A stretch of DNA of 64,000 nt from Mesostigma viride (GCA_009746045.1 RPFO01001848.1:80875-144874), one strand, 5' to 3'. Shown: positions 33,301-45,030, counted from the first letter of the stretch. Notes: generated from the letters alone by a model not told the origin. A program made the numbers and translations.

Positions 33301-33759
33301 GGGGGTGGATTTTTCGCCTAGTAATGCGAATACCGTTGCGGACGCTAATCGTTCGGCCTAAATGTGCTATGTTAATCGAACAAGGCAAGTGCTCTCCGCT
33401 GACTAGGCGGAGTACCAGCGCTAGCTATTCGACTGATATGATGTGCTCAACCGGCTAATCATCTGTGTTGTTCGACGTCGCTCCGAAAATCGGCTAAGTC
33501 CCCGAAAATCGGCTAATTTCCACGCGATGTCTCGCTATAATCGACTAGGCCTAGTTCGGTGGCTCGCTGGGCGCCGAGTATGATAGGCCGCTGGCCTCTG
33601 ACCCCCCGTCGAATAGGAAATTTCGACAATCGAATAAGGAAAATTCGATAATCGAATAGGAAAGTTCGATGGTCGAATAGGCAACTTCGATAATCGAATA
33701 GCCAATTCGATGACCCGACTAGTATCGGCCTTAGCCTTGCCGGCGCAAGCAAAAGTTTT

Positions 33760-33835
33760 AGTTATATACATCGATTCCTGCGGAATCGATACTAAGCGCT
33801 TAGTATCGATTCCGCAGGAATCGATGTATATAACT
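33760..33835. repeat. Perfect 76-bp palindrome, right
   Basis: Identical to 32979-33054. Confidence 0.95.
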
Positions 33836-33839
33836 GTAG

Positions 33840-34423
33840 TGTTACGTCCCTGCCCTTTTGGCCGGACGTAACAATGGAATAAATTACTAAGGCTGTTTGG
33901 TCTATTGGACTTGGGTTTTACGGACCTTGGCTATCGTGTGAATTGGACTAGTTATTTTGGTCCTAGGTTGTCCTTTTAGGGGCCGGCGCTGTGGCGCCGC
34001 GCCGGTTCTGAGTCTGTCAGTGGTTCTAGGCGTGGATCCTATAGTTGAGGGTCGATGTCGGCCCGGATCCTACGTGGCATGAGTGACTCGGATTGTTCTA
34101 GGGAAATTGGCGTGTATCTGCGCCGCAACCAACCTAGGTTAAATTGGTCCGAGGACGAGAGTCTCGTCCTCTTGGTTTAATGAATGATAAGTGCGAATAC
34201 GCCTACACATTGAGCCCGGGGCATTATCCATTTGTAATTGGTATTGCTAGCCAATATAAGTGTGAACTAATTAGCTTGGCATTAAGCCGTGATGCCAGAT
34301 ATCTCACGACTCACGTCGTGAAGCGCAACCTACTTTAGGCTATCTTGAATTATTCCTAATTCCGGCAAGGAGGGTCTTTCGCTACGTAGCTCAGGCTAGG
34401 TGTGTCTGGGCAGGGACGTAACA
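33840..34423 (+). repeat. 5' LTR
   Basis: Begins TGTTACGTCCCTGCCC and ends GGGCAGGGACGTAACA, a 16-bp terminal inverted repeat. Bases 33841-33869 can fold on GTTACGTCC/GGACGTAAC. A 64-residue frame inside is conserved only because the LTRs are copies. Confidence 0.97.
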
Positions 34424-34424
34424 C

Positions 34425-34437
34425 TGGTTATCGGAGG
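34425..34437 (+). promoter_or_regulatory. Primer-binding site
   Basis: TGGTTATCGGAGG starts one base after the LTR. TGG pairs with a tRNA CCA end. The tRNA is not identified and the initiator-Met PBS is not an exact match. Confidence 0.55.
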
Positions 34438-35168
34438 AAATGTGCTGGAAAGGTTAGCTAACTCTCGCGGAGAGGGTTAGTGAGCCAATTAGGATACCAA
34501 GACGAAGCTTGGCGTAGGTAGAGGTTCCGGAATTCAACGATTGCTGTCAGGCCGGCGGCCAGCCCGTAAAGGGATTCAACGACGACCTAGGCAGCAAGCG
34601 GCCAGTCTGGGATACTCGGCGGGGCTAGCAATAGTCCTGTGGTGAGGTGCTGTCAACGATAGCGTTCAGCTCTCCTGTTTTCAACGACACCTAGTGGCGG
34701 CCAGGGCTTGCCTTCAACGACACCGGGTGGCGGCCAGCTCAGGAGGGTTTAACGTCATCGAAGATGGTACGTCCCCTAGTTAGAATTCTTTCTTTACAAA
34801 GCTATGCCTGCTGAAGGCTAGCTGGCGAGCTTGCTCTCTATCCGGGAACGCGCGCGCAGGGGGTTTATGTTATATGTTGTGCCTCTATAGGTTGTAAATG
34901 TTGTTGGTGCCCATGGACGTCGCGGAGACGGACATTCGTTGTTTGACCTGCAAGGGGTCGTGGGGGTGGATACCGTCTGGCTGTTGCCGACTGTGTTGAC
35001 GGTGTTTACCTCCGTGTGTGCGTATAGCCCGTTCCTGCGGAAGGCTCGGGCGTGTGCTGTGATACACTCCGTGCTCTCTCCTCGTTTGTTTAAGGTCACT
35101 GCATTAGAGGTAGCCTGGGTTTCCCCTTTCTCTCTTGCTTGCAAGCCGCTGCCAGACTATGATGTAAC
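34438..35168 (+). other. Gypsy leader with repeated TTCAACGA...CGGCCAG motif
   Basis: TTCAACGA followed within 15-35 bases by GCGGCCAG recurs from 34535 to 34740, four to five times. It may be a packaging or translation element. There is no frame of note. Confidence 0.5.
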
Positions 35169-35507
35169 ATGCCACGACGTAAAATAAACAAGGGTGGACA
35201 GTCTGGATTTCCTTACTACGCAGTAGCTCACGACGGGGATAAGGGTAGGCCTGCTATATTCTACAGCTGGAAGACTTGTGAGGAGCATATTAAAGATAAG
35301 ATATTGTCCCAAGGCTCTAGTGCTAAGTGGAAAGGGTTTGATAACATTACAGATGCAGATAGGTTTGTTAGAGAACACATGCCATTGCCTGAGGGGATGC
35401 ACGTCACACGTGAATGCTCCAAGCCACCCACACTCAGCAGTCAGGGGGAGGGGACAGCAGTTACAGTGACTTTCTCTCAGCTGACCATTGGCCCTAGCAA
35501 GCAGTAG
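35169..35507 (+). CDS. Small protein with RNase H1-type hybrid-binding domain
   Basis: 112 residues from ATG to TAG, intact. Residues about 14-66 (YYAVAHDGDKGRPAIFYSWK, CEEHI, SAKWKGFDNITDADRFVREH) match the N-terminal hybrid-binding domain of eukaryotic RNase H1, also called the caulimovirus viroplasmin domain: YAV..G..PGIY.SW..C...V....A..K.F.....A..F. The family binds RNA:DNA hybrids or dsRNA. The rest is Thr/Ser-rich with no catalytic RNase H. It lies between the leader and gag in the same direction, 134 bp before the gag ATG, so it would be the first ORF on the genomic RNA. A role near reverse transcription is inference. The domain call is confident; its presence in a gypsy element is unusual to me. 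Confidence 0.75.
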   Translation: MPRRKINKGGQSGFPYYAVAHDGDKGRPAIFYSWKTCEEHIKDKILSQGSSAKWKGFDNITDADRFVREHMPLPEGMHVTRECSKPPTLSSQGEGTAVTVTFSQLTIGPSKQ

Positions 35508-35640
35508 AGGAGACCATTACTAGGGAGTAGTATTAGGTTCTATAGTTATAGCTCTATAGCACGTGGTTGCTCTCTCTCCTTGCTCTCTCTTCCTTCCTGG
35601 GGAGGTGTTGCCTGCAGTGTAAGGTACCGGTACGAGCACC

Positions 35641-36000
35641 ATGCCCACACGGTCCCAAACAAGGAACGCCAGAGATATAGAGGAAGAGACTAGAGAACGA
35701 GATCTAGAGAATACAGAGATAGAACCGGTAGACAACCACGAGCACGGTACAGAGGGTATAGAGGTACCACTGCACGTCCAAGCAGGGACAAATAAAGGTG
35801 AGGTCATGGAGAGACCTGCGGAAGGCTCCCCACGATCCAGAGATCAGAACCCTAGGTTCCCAGCGGATGGGGACAATATAGACGCCTTACCCAGGCAGGG
35901 AGATGACAGGAACGACCGAGAGAGGCTCCAAGAGTACTCGCAGCAGCAGCAACAGCAGCAGCAACAGCAGCAGCAACAGCAGCAGCAGCAACAGCAGCAA

Positions 36001-36056
<56 letters not shown>

Positions 36057-37751
36057 GCAGCAACCGCAGCAGCAGCAACAGCAGCAACAGCATCAGCAGC
36101 AGCAACGGTCACCACAGCAGCAATGGCAACAGCAGCAACCCCGGATGCAGCAGCAACAACCCCAGACGAGACCACAATGGCTACCACCGGATCCAGAGCA
36201 CCAGGGAGACGATAATGGAGATACCCTGCACTACCGCCAGCAGCAGCCAGTCACCGGGCGGCCAACGCATCCTTGGGCAGGTCGGGGGCGGCCCCAGAGA
36301 CCTCCACCGGGTCCCCCACACCGGGGCAGACGCAGAGTGTCCTTCGGCAGCACGTCCCTGTTACCCACAGCGCTATGGTATTCGGACGAGGAAGGGGAGG
36401 CCCCAGGGGCAGATGGCGAGTTCGATGACCTGGAAGGGACTAACGAGGCGGACGAGGGATCTGTCACGCAGGGCCCGCCCGTTGGTTCTTATAGACCACG
36501 GACCAGCCCAGGGGAGACCCGGAGCAGTGTCACCACCCGCGACGAGGAGACTCACCCGCCAGCCCAGCGCCCGGCACCTCAACCGCAGCGTCTACGGGCG
36601 CTTGACAGTAGCGTGGTCCCTTCGCCCGCGGCCGTCGGTAACCTGAATTTCAGCAGGGTGGCACTGGATGACCCGGGGTACGAACACCCCTCGTCGGTAC
36701 AGGTGCGCCGGACACACGGCACACCGGACAGATCCGGATCTCTCCCGCGGTCGCAGCCTCCAGCATTCGGCTCCATCTCCTACAGAGAGGTCGGTGGGCC
36801 TAAGCTTAACACGATAAAGGCCCCACCGATGCCTTCCTTCAAGAATGTTCCCAAGCTGCACGCGGATATGAAACCGCGAGAGGTCGACGAATGGGGACGC
36901 ATGTGGCAACAGCAGTATACAGTTTGGTGCAATCACAACAGCTGGGAACTGGCCACCTGTGATTTGATCCCCCACGTGGTCAACACCTGCATGGACCCCT
37001 CGGTGGTGAGCATCCTGAACTGTGAGAGCATCGCATCCCAGTCATACCCGCAAACCGTGGAGGAGCTGATGGACCGGGTGCGCCGCAAGCTGATACCCCC
37101 AGACGCGGAGCTCCACGAGCGGATCGCTTTCGGCAAGCTGCGCCAGGGGACCACCCCATATCGCGAGTTTCTGTCCAAGTTTGAGTCCAGCGCCGCTTAT
37201 CTAACCGACATGACCTGGTACGAGTACAAGATCAGATTCATCGAGGCGCTCAGCCCCGAGCTGCAGGACGAGGTATTCAAACACTACGCTGAGGTCCCCT
37301 GGAAGGAGTGGGACATCCTGAATATCCAGAGATACCTTCTGCAGGTGGCCGACGTGGTGTCTCGCGGGCGCGCACCCTCGGTGCGCCGTTTCTTCAGACC
37401 TGCTCCCCCGCGACGGGTGAACCAGATGTACTCCACGGATTTCGCCGGCGAGGAGGAGGACGAGTACCTCGAAGACCCTGACGAGGTCTACACTGACCCT
37501 GGCGTCAACGCGATCGACGCTAGCAAGGCGCGCTGCTTCATGTGCAGCGAGGTGGGGCACCTCAAGCGCGACTGCCCCAAGCTCCGGGGCAAGAACGCCA
37601 GTCGTGGGACAGGAGAGGGGACACCCAGTGTTCGTTTCTCCGGCCCGGCCTTCGGCAGTCGCCCCGACTCCTCCGGTCCTCGGGATCGACCCCGCAACGC
37701 GGGTGAGCGTGCGGCTCGCCTGCAGCACGCCAGACAGGCCCCGACGCAGTA
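35641..37751 (+). CDS. gag: Gypsy Gag, 5' part, with polyglutamine tract
   Basis: About 704 residues in frame before the CACTA-like insertion. Residues about 100-150 are almost pure Gln (CAG/CAA repeat), followed by Gln/Pro-rich and disordered Pro/Arg regions. The capsid-like core is at about 400-560 (MWQQQYTVWC, SQSYPQTVEEL, FGKLRQGTT, HYAEVPWKEW), and the zinc knuckle CFMCSEVGHLKRDC is at 632-645. It packages the element RNA. The frame continues, after the insertion, at 49138-49356, giving about 73 further residues that end at TAG. The homolog at 390-995 lacks a comparable Gln tract in the part preserved. Confidence 0.9.
35940..36062 (+). repeat. CAG/CAA trinucleotide tract inside gag
   Basis: About 40 uninterrupted glutamine codons with CAA interruptions, continuing with imperfect repeats to 36170. 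Confidence 0.95.
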
Positions 37752-37859
37752 CACTATACTTTTCGTCCGAGGGTAGTAAAAAGGATCCGAGGCGTAAATT
37801 ACGAGGTGGTAATTTACGGCACAGACTACTCTTACCGTTTGTATAAGAGTTCGGATCTT

Positions 37860-38090
37860 TCTCGTAAGCTACGAGTTAGATCCGAGGTAAGATCCGACAT
37901 CGTAATTTACGAGGTAGTAATTTACGAGGTAGTAATTTACGAGGTAGTAATTTACGAGGTAGTAATGTACGAGGTAGTAATGTACGAGGTAGTAATGTAC
38001 GAGGTAGTAATTTACGAGGTAGTAAGGTACGAGGTAGTAATTTGCGAGGTAGTAATTTACGAGTTGGTAATTTACGATCCCGGTACTCGG
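37860..38090 (+). repeat. Subterminal 15-bp tandem repeat
   Basis: About a dozen copies of GAGGTAGTAATTTAC with one- or two-base changes (GTAATGTAC, GTAAGGTAC). Similar motifs lie inverted at 48900-49110. Confidence 0.9.
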
Positions 38091-38389
38091 TCCCGTAGGT
38101 TACGACGTCGTATGCTTCTCGCGTACACTACCGGTACTACAATCATGTCGCTAACTCGCTATGTCGTTCTGAATTGCAGTACGCATGTCACTTATCAGAA
38201 TTTCACTTTGATTTCACTTATCATTTCGGTCAACCTAACCCCTAACACCCATTTACCCGGGGGAAAAAAATGAATGGCATTTGCAGCAAGGCTCATGCAA
38301 GACGAGTTCCTATTTCATAAAAAATTTCATTATTAAATGCAGGATTACATGTCATGCACAAAAATCCAACGCCTTCACAGAAAATAGCA

Positions 38390-38655
38390 TATCAAGTCTT
38401 CTGACGACAATATCAAGTCAATATCAAATTCGTGGCTTCTCTTCGTGGCTTGAAATACTGTTTCCATGCGGTGCTTAGGACAGCTCCGGGGATGTCGGCA
38501 CCGCACAGAAGCTCCATCCGGGAGCAAGTGCGCCGGGGGAAGATGTTGTACATCCAGAGCTCGATATGTGCGGGAAGCCGTCGTGTTGGAAACCGAGGTG
38601 TCTGCACATAATTCCGCGCGCAGGCAGCTTGTGCCTTTACGGGGGAAGACCTGCG
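38390..38655 (-). CDS. Possible terminal exon of a gene in the CACTA-like element
   Basis: On the minus strand a good acceptor (TTTTTGTGTCGCAG) ends at 38656. The following frame reads VQTPRFPTRRLPAHIELWMY, then NIFPRRTCSRMELLCGADIP, GAVLSTAWKQYFKPR, with protein-like composition. The family is not recognised. It could be the last exon of the minus-strand gene whose other candidate exons lie at 46.2-48.6 kb. Weak evidence. Confidence 0.3.
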
Positions 38656-40392
38656 ACACAAAAACCGTGTCCGGACAATGCAATACGGAGAAATGGCAAC
38701 GGCAGATGGAGTCGGCTAAGGCCGCTTGTAAGGAAAGTGATTTTTAATGCACGAATAAATGTATAATGCATGCTACATCGCCATCGCTTGGGCGGTGAAA
38801 AGACAAGGACCAACCACATGCCCCCACCTACCCTTCGTGCATCCCGCCCTTGACGAGGCACAACCATGTGCCCCCACCTACCCTTTGTGCGTCCCTCCCT
38901 TGACAAGAAACAAGCACGTGCACCTATCTAACCTTTGTGCATCCCTTCCTTGGCAAGGAACAAGCACACCCACCCACCTACTCCACATGCATCCCTCCCT
39001 TGACAAGGAACAAGCACGATCACCCAGCTACCCACTAGCACGGCAGCAAGGCAGACCTTACAATGGCAAGTGATGTTTATCGGTAGAAACTGTTAGACAA
39101 CTAGCAAACGAGCCAGCCGGTGAAGAGCAAGGCACGCATGCAAGGAATTTGTCGTTGCCTATGTCTACGCTTGTGTTTGTCACTGCAGTTGAAATCTGCA
39201 TTTGCATCAGCAGGCCCGATCGAACCCCATGTCGCCACCCGCATTTCCACTTATACTTCACGGCCCCTTATTCTTCTCTTGTGCCTGCCTTTGCCCTAAC
39301 TGTTACCCTAGCATCTGCCCTTGCCCCTATCCTTTGATCCCCAGTGTTTGCCGTTGCCCTCATCCTTTCCCTAGTGCCTGCCCTTGTCTTCATCTTTTCC
39401 CTTGTGCCTGCCCTTGCCCTTGTCCGTTCCCTCGTGCTTGACTTGTCCTAATCTCTTTCCCTTGCGCCTGCCCTTGCCCTTATCCGCTTCCCTTGTGCCT
39501 GCCCCTGCCCTTGCCCTTGTCATTTCCCTTGAGCCTGCCCTTTTGGCAAGCACAAGTGCCTTTGTCCTTTCCTTGGCCTTGTGCTTGCTCTTCCAGTTTC
39601 CCTTTCCTTTGCTCGTGCGGTTGCCTTTGCTCTTACCCGGGTGCTTGCCCTTGCCGTTTGCAAGCTGCATTATTGTCTTAGCAAGCTAGCAAGTGCAAAC
39701 TGGCACTGAGCCAGAAATGCAAGCAAAGCAGCCAGTGTAAATAAGGATGGACGGGAACAGTAGAAAGCTAGGGGTGGCAACGGTGCTAGAGCTCATGGCA
39801 ACAAGGTGGTCCCATTCTTGCTGCATTGGGTGCGTTGCGTGGGTGGGATATTGCGAGAGGGGGACATTCTTGCCTTGGTTGTGTTTTCACATGCACCCGG
39901 TGCTTGAATTTATGCGTGCAAGGGTGGCTGGTATCCCAACCAACAGCCTAAGAGGAAAAAGAGTGCTTAGAAAGCAAGAATGACTTAATGTTGGTAATAG
40001 CAGTGGCGGCGGCAGCAAAAACTGTTGTTATAGATGCAAGCTACAACACTGCGGATGGTTTCTCACACTAATGTGGATAATGATAATGCATGCCACTTAA
40101 CGGGACCATATAAACCACAACAAGAATAAATCGTGAGAGCAAAAGAAAGGGGAGTACAAAATGGCCGGCTTACCTAGCTACAGCAAAAAAATTACATGAA
40201 AAACAAGATAACTCACCTTTGTCGCAGCAGTGACCATATCAGACAGCTCACAAAAACTTGTTGATCCTTGAAACTTCCTGCTTGAAGGCAGCCACCAACG
40301 GTCTGGAGTTTTCACCCCAGTCCTTCTCAACAGCCAAGGAAAAGGGAAAGAGAGAGGAGGGGTGCGGGAGGGACAAGAGAGCGGGGGTGGGA

Positions 40393-40397
<5 letters not shown>

Positions 40398-40478
<81 letters not shown>
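40398..40478 (+). repeat. (GA)n microsatellite, about 80 bp
   Basis: Uninterrupted AG dinucleotides. Confidence 0.97.
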
Positions 40479-40481
<3 letters not shown>

Positions 40482-42237
40482 GAGAAGTGCGGGTGGGGGT
40501 GGGAGAGGTGGGATGGAAGATTCACTACGTTAGCAGGCGACTAAACTGCTACAATGACACAAAACCACGGAGCTAGGCCCTTCACTCCATCAGATCAGAG
40601 TGAAAACCCATGTTGAAACTGGGACAAATGCCATTAGAATGTTACTATGACCGTGGCTAGTAAACGTGAATTGACACCCAGGTTGTGACTTCAACGATTG
40701 GAGGCAACCTTGCCAAGTCTCCCAAATGCAGTCGGCTAGACAAGCTTCACAAAAAACGCAGCAAACATGTTAACGTTGCTAATATTCCAACGACGCGCAT
40801 CCGCAGTCCGGCTGCCAATGAAGTCTTCTTGGTCGCCAGCTGTGCACAGAGGAGTAACCGCTAGAGACGCCAATTTGCGAACAACTCATTACAATTACAA
40901 AGCGCAGGAAGCAGATGGCTATGCATCAACAATTACTTCCGCTCGCCCTCGTATTTAGCCAGGTCTATCTGCCCAAACTGGGTAAATGTTTTGCGATCGG
41001 TGAAATTGGCACTCTAGAGACTTACTTTCCCAGAAAGTGTCCATTCACACGACAACCGACTCACGCTCACACGTCGTGAGGAGTTGCCGATAGGATAAAG
41101 AAGCCGAACGATGAATTGCTGTACATAAATGCCACGCTAACGGCGTCGTGAACTGACTTCTTGCAATCACGATTAAAGTGCCCGGCCCAACAACAAATTG
41201 GCGACACACGACCCCGCAACTGGAAAAGAATTCTGGCCACATTGATATACATCGGTTTGATAAAGTAAAACCTCGCATTCGGTTCTGGCTAGCCTCAAAC
41301 GCATGCGCCTGGAAACCTTTTATCCTCCTGGCGGCCACAGTTTCTCGGTTCTCTTGTTCCGTTGGTCGTGCCGCTAGCGTGCCAGCCGCTCCAGTCCCTA
41401 AAATTCAAATTCGTGTTGTTCGAGAAAACGTTGTCGGGTCGGCGACGGCACGATGCCGGGCCGGGCTGCAATGGGCCATGGAGGGTGGTGGTAGGAGGGG
41501 TGGCATGCCCGGGCAAAATTTCCTGGAACCGCGGTACCAGAGAGGGTTGTCCCAGGGGCTGACGGTGGTGGATTTTCGCGGGGCCCATGGTTAACCGCGG
41601 GGTTTGAGGGTCAAAAACTTGCCGGTGGCGGTTCGTGGGCCCTGGGTGATCAGAACCGTGGTTTACTACATGCCATTAGAAATCTGACACGTGTAATATG
41701 TTAGACTAGGGCTGTACGTCACGCCGGGTTGGCTCAGGACCGTGGTAGCCTACGGACCAGTAGAAGTATGCCACGTGGATAATGTTGTAGGTACTGTACC
41801 TGTGTCTGCCACGTGGCTTTTCCTGGCCGCCACGTGCGAAGTCACTTGAACCATCAGGCGCATGCCACGTCATCATGTGCATCATGTGTGCGTCAGGTGT
41901 GTGCATCATGTGGGTTTGTTTTGAGGGCTGTTGCCACGTGGCAGAATAATGGAGTACGGAGAGAGAATAATAGTAGTAGAATGTTCAGTTTAGTGGGTAG
42001 TAGGGATAGTTACCGCAAATAGGAGTCCGAGGGGGTAACCATGGTACCGGCTCTCGGGCTTGCCGGCGGCGGCCGGCGGGTACCATGGTCCTGGACGCTA
42101 CCGTGGTACCAGCAGCGTTGGGTGCCGGTTGCGGTCCACGCGTCACGGTTGGACCGCGGGCCCGGCCTTTTTTGTCCGGCGGTGGTGGTTTTTGTGACCG
42201 CGGACCCTTGGCTGGATGCCACCCCTCCTGTGGTGGT

Positions 42238-42823
42238 ACACAAATACCGTACAAGTGATACACAAATACCGTACAAGTGATACACAAATACCGTACAAGT
42301 GATACACAATTGCAGCCAGGACAACAGCGGGTCGCTGCGTACCTACTGCGGGAAGGAGGGGGGTGATACACAAATACCGTACAAGTGATACACAAATACC
42401 GTACAAGTGATACACAATTGCAGCCAGGACAACAGCGGGTCGCTGCGTACCTGCCGTGGGAAGGAGGGGGGTGATACACAAATACCGTACAAGTGATACA
42501 CAAATACCGTACAAGTGATACACAAATACCGTACAAGTGATACACAATTGCAGCCAGGACAACAGCGGGTCGCTGCGTACCTGCCGTGGGAAGGAGGGGG
42601 GTGATACACAAATACCGTACAAGTGATACACAAATACCGTACAAGTGATACACAATTGCAGCCAGGACAACAGCGGGTCGCTGCGTACCTGCCGTGGGAA
42701 GGAGGGGGGTGATACACAAATACCGTACAAGTGATACACAAATACCGTACAAGTGATATACAATTGCAGCCAGGACAACAGCGGGTCGCTGCGTACCTGC
42801 CGTGGGAAGGAGGGGGGTGGTAC
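42238..42823 (+). repeat. Composite VNTR, five units
   Basis: Each unit has two or three 22-bp ACACAAATACCGTACAAGTG-type subrepeats followed by a 64-bp block (CAGCCAGGACAACAGCGGGT to GGAAGGAGGGGG). Units begin near 42238, 42366, 42477, 42606 and 42714; the subrepeat number varies 3-2-3-2-2. Confidence 0.95.
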
Positions 42824-42837
42824 ACAAATATCCGACC

Positions 42838-43560
42838 TATATATTAGCAATAGCCGCCGCCTATCAAACAGGTCCTATTCATCACGAGCGTCAACGCCCC
42901 GTCATCGCCCCGTCATCGCCCGGCCGAGGGCCTTAACCTGTTAACTCTTTATTCGGAGTGATAGTCAACGACCTATACTACCAATAGCTGCCGCATATCA
43001 AACATGGGCTTATCATCACGCCCGTCGAGGGCGATGACGGTGACGGTCGTCACCGTCATCGCCCTCGACGGGCCAACATCTAAACTCTTCTCTTAATCAA
43101 CAATCTATATTACCAATAGCCGCCGCCTATCAAACAGATCCTATTCATCACGCGCGTCAACGCCCCGTCATCGCCCCGTCATCGCCCCGTGATCGCCATG
43201 CCGAGCCAGCCGAGGGCCAACCTCTTAACTCTTTACATTTGTATTCGGAGTAGTCGTCAACGACCTATATTACCAATAGCCGCCGCATATCAAAAAGGTC
43301 GTATTCATGACGCCCGTCGAGGGCGATGACGGTGACGCCGTCACCGTCATCGCCCACGGGCCAACATCTAAACTCTTCTCTTAATCAACAATCTATATTA
43401 CCAATAGCCGCCGCCTGTCAAACAGATCCTATTCATCACGCGCGTCAACGCCCCGTCATCGCCCCGTCATCGCCCCGTCATCGCTCCGTGATCGCCATGC
43501 CGACTGCCGAGGGCCAACCTCTTAACTCTTTATTCGGAGTAATAGTTAACTGCCGGCATT
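42838..43560 (+). repeat. Diverged tandem repeat with CGTCATCGCCC runs and a small palindrome
   Basis: TACCAATAGCCGCCGC recurs with TCAAACAG(A/G)TC and (CCCCGTCATCG)n at about 42845, 42978, 43112, 43272 and 43400. Alternate units contain a palindrome of GGGCGATGACGGTGACG type (43023-43070, 43318-43355). Confidence 0.85.
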
Positions 43561-45030
43561 GCCATACAAGAAGAAGCTCTCGATCCTAGGTATAGACTAC
43601 CTCGGGTATCATCATCGTAATTGCTAGCATCGAGATCATTCATACCTACCGACGATGGCCAGCTGCAAAAGAAAAATGTCGACCAACAGACAGGACCTAT
43701 CGCCGGGAACCCTCAAGGCAATAAGGGCGAGACAGGCTTTCACCGTTAAGTAAAGTTGTCCACATCGTGCTAAGGAATTTGTGCTAATCTATGAGTACCT
43801 ATATGGACACTTTGTCGCATTTTTTACATGGCAAATAAGCGATGTATGTGTCATGTAGGCTGCCATTGGTGCATGCATGCATGGGCCAGCAATGATGGTC
43901 AGAGGTACATTGTGCCTATGAGATAACCATCGATTTGTTGATCAGCAAGTGATTCATTACGTGAGACAACAATATGTTTGGGGGCTAAGCTTCTTACATT
44001 GGTCACATGGCCCGCCATAATTGTTTTCTTATGTGTTTAAGGTTAGGGCTCTGTTCATGACTGAACGTCATGAACGCGCTCTATTCATGACATTGATTAA
44101 TTGATTTTAATTAGTCTCATGTCCATGTTGGGGGACCGGGATCTCTGAATTCCCCAAAGAAGATATAGTGGAAGTCACCCCAAGACGTCAATATCCGTCA
44201 AGACGTCAATAACAACATGTATGTCCACAGCTCAGCTAGTAGTCTAAAATATGGGCCTCGAGCTAATCTTGCACGCAAGCAATGCCTATCATCAAGGATT
44301 AATTAATGCCTATCAACAAGGAGACAATCATGCTTGTTAAATTTCCTAGGACCCACAACTGGGGGGTCGTAGTCTTTGACAATGTCCGCCTGGGCAACGC
44401 TACTAATCCTACACATCCGAGGTCCCATGTCTGAATAAGAGGGGTTGAGCGGATGACGCCAACAGTGTCTGTGCTCTGCATGTCAGCTAAAATCATATCG
44501 CGGAGACAAACATATGGCGGTATGTCCAATGTTGGCCACTGCGTCGCCTAACAGGTTCTTACATGGTCGGCAAGGGCCTGACCATGTAAGAAGATATCTC
44601 CCTGGCTGGCCAGTCCACAAGGAACCAGCACAGACCTCATCTGAATCAACCTGATTAATTAACTAACTACTTAATTCATTTATTAAACTCATGCCCCCAT
44701 TAGGGAGTCAAGGAGCATTAGCTAACCCCGATTAATTAATTAATTAATTAATTAAACACGTGCTCCTGTTGGGGAGTCACGGAGCACCGAAGTGCTTTTA
44801 ATCCCTGTGTGTGCACAACAGGAGAAAGGGCAGAGACCCCCAGTCTCCTTCATGCCTAAGGCATGCCACAGCTGCATTCGGGAACGCTAGCTAAACGGAC
44901 ACGCTAACGATCCGGCAATCTGTGGGTGCAATAAGACCCATGTGAGCATGGCATAACACTAGGAGCGTGGGCAAGTAATCTCATCATAGCCAGGACGTAG
45001 CATGGCTGTACTAGGACTATACCCCGATCA
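43561..45030. other. Non-coding interior
   Basis: AT-richer, with TTAATTAA runs near 44650-44755. No supported gene. Confidence 0.4.

Larger units (their letters stand above)
32979..33835. mobile_element. 857-bp foldback element, perfect 230-bp arms, tRNA-like loop, TSD GTAGA
   Basis: The arms 32979-33208 and 33606-33835 are exact reverse complements. Each arm starts with its own perfect 76-bp palindrome and then has a series of TATTCGA.ATCGAA repeats. The left flank is GTAGA (32974-32978). The right flank GTAG at 33836-33839 lost its last base only because the gypsy inserted there. The loop has a CCCGGGTTCGAATCCCG T-arm at about 33270 and, 275 bp further on the same strand, TAGTTCGGTGG (A-box-like). 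Confidence 0.9.
38091..42237. other. Interior of CACTA-like element; mostly non-coding
   Basis: Holds pyrimidine-rich CCCTTGCC-type repeats (39250-39650), a GA microsatellite and no supported gene except the exon candidate at 38390-38655. The stretch 41750-41950 repeats TGCCACGTGG-like words. Confidence 0.4.

Noticed and set aside
34144-34338. 64-residue frame found identically at 56570-56764
   Set aside because: Identity only reflects the two LTR copies; no domain and no start context.
42010-42850. Repetitive YHLYGICVS-type frames
   Set aside because: Translation of the composite VNTR.
42238-43560. CRISPR-like arrangement of repeats and spacers
   Set aside because: The intervals are themselves repeated, the genome is eukaryotic and no cas gene is present.
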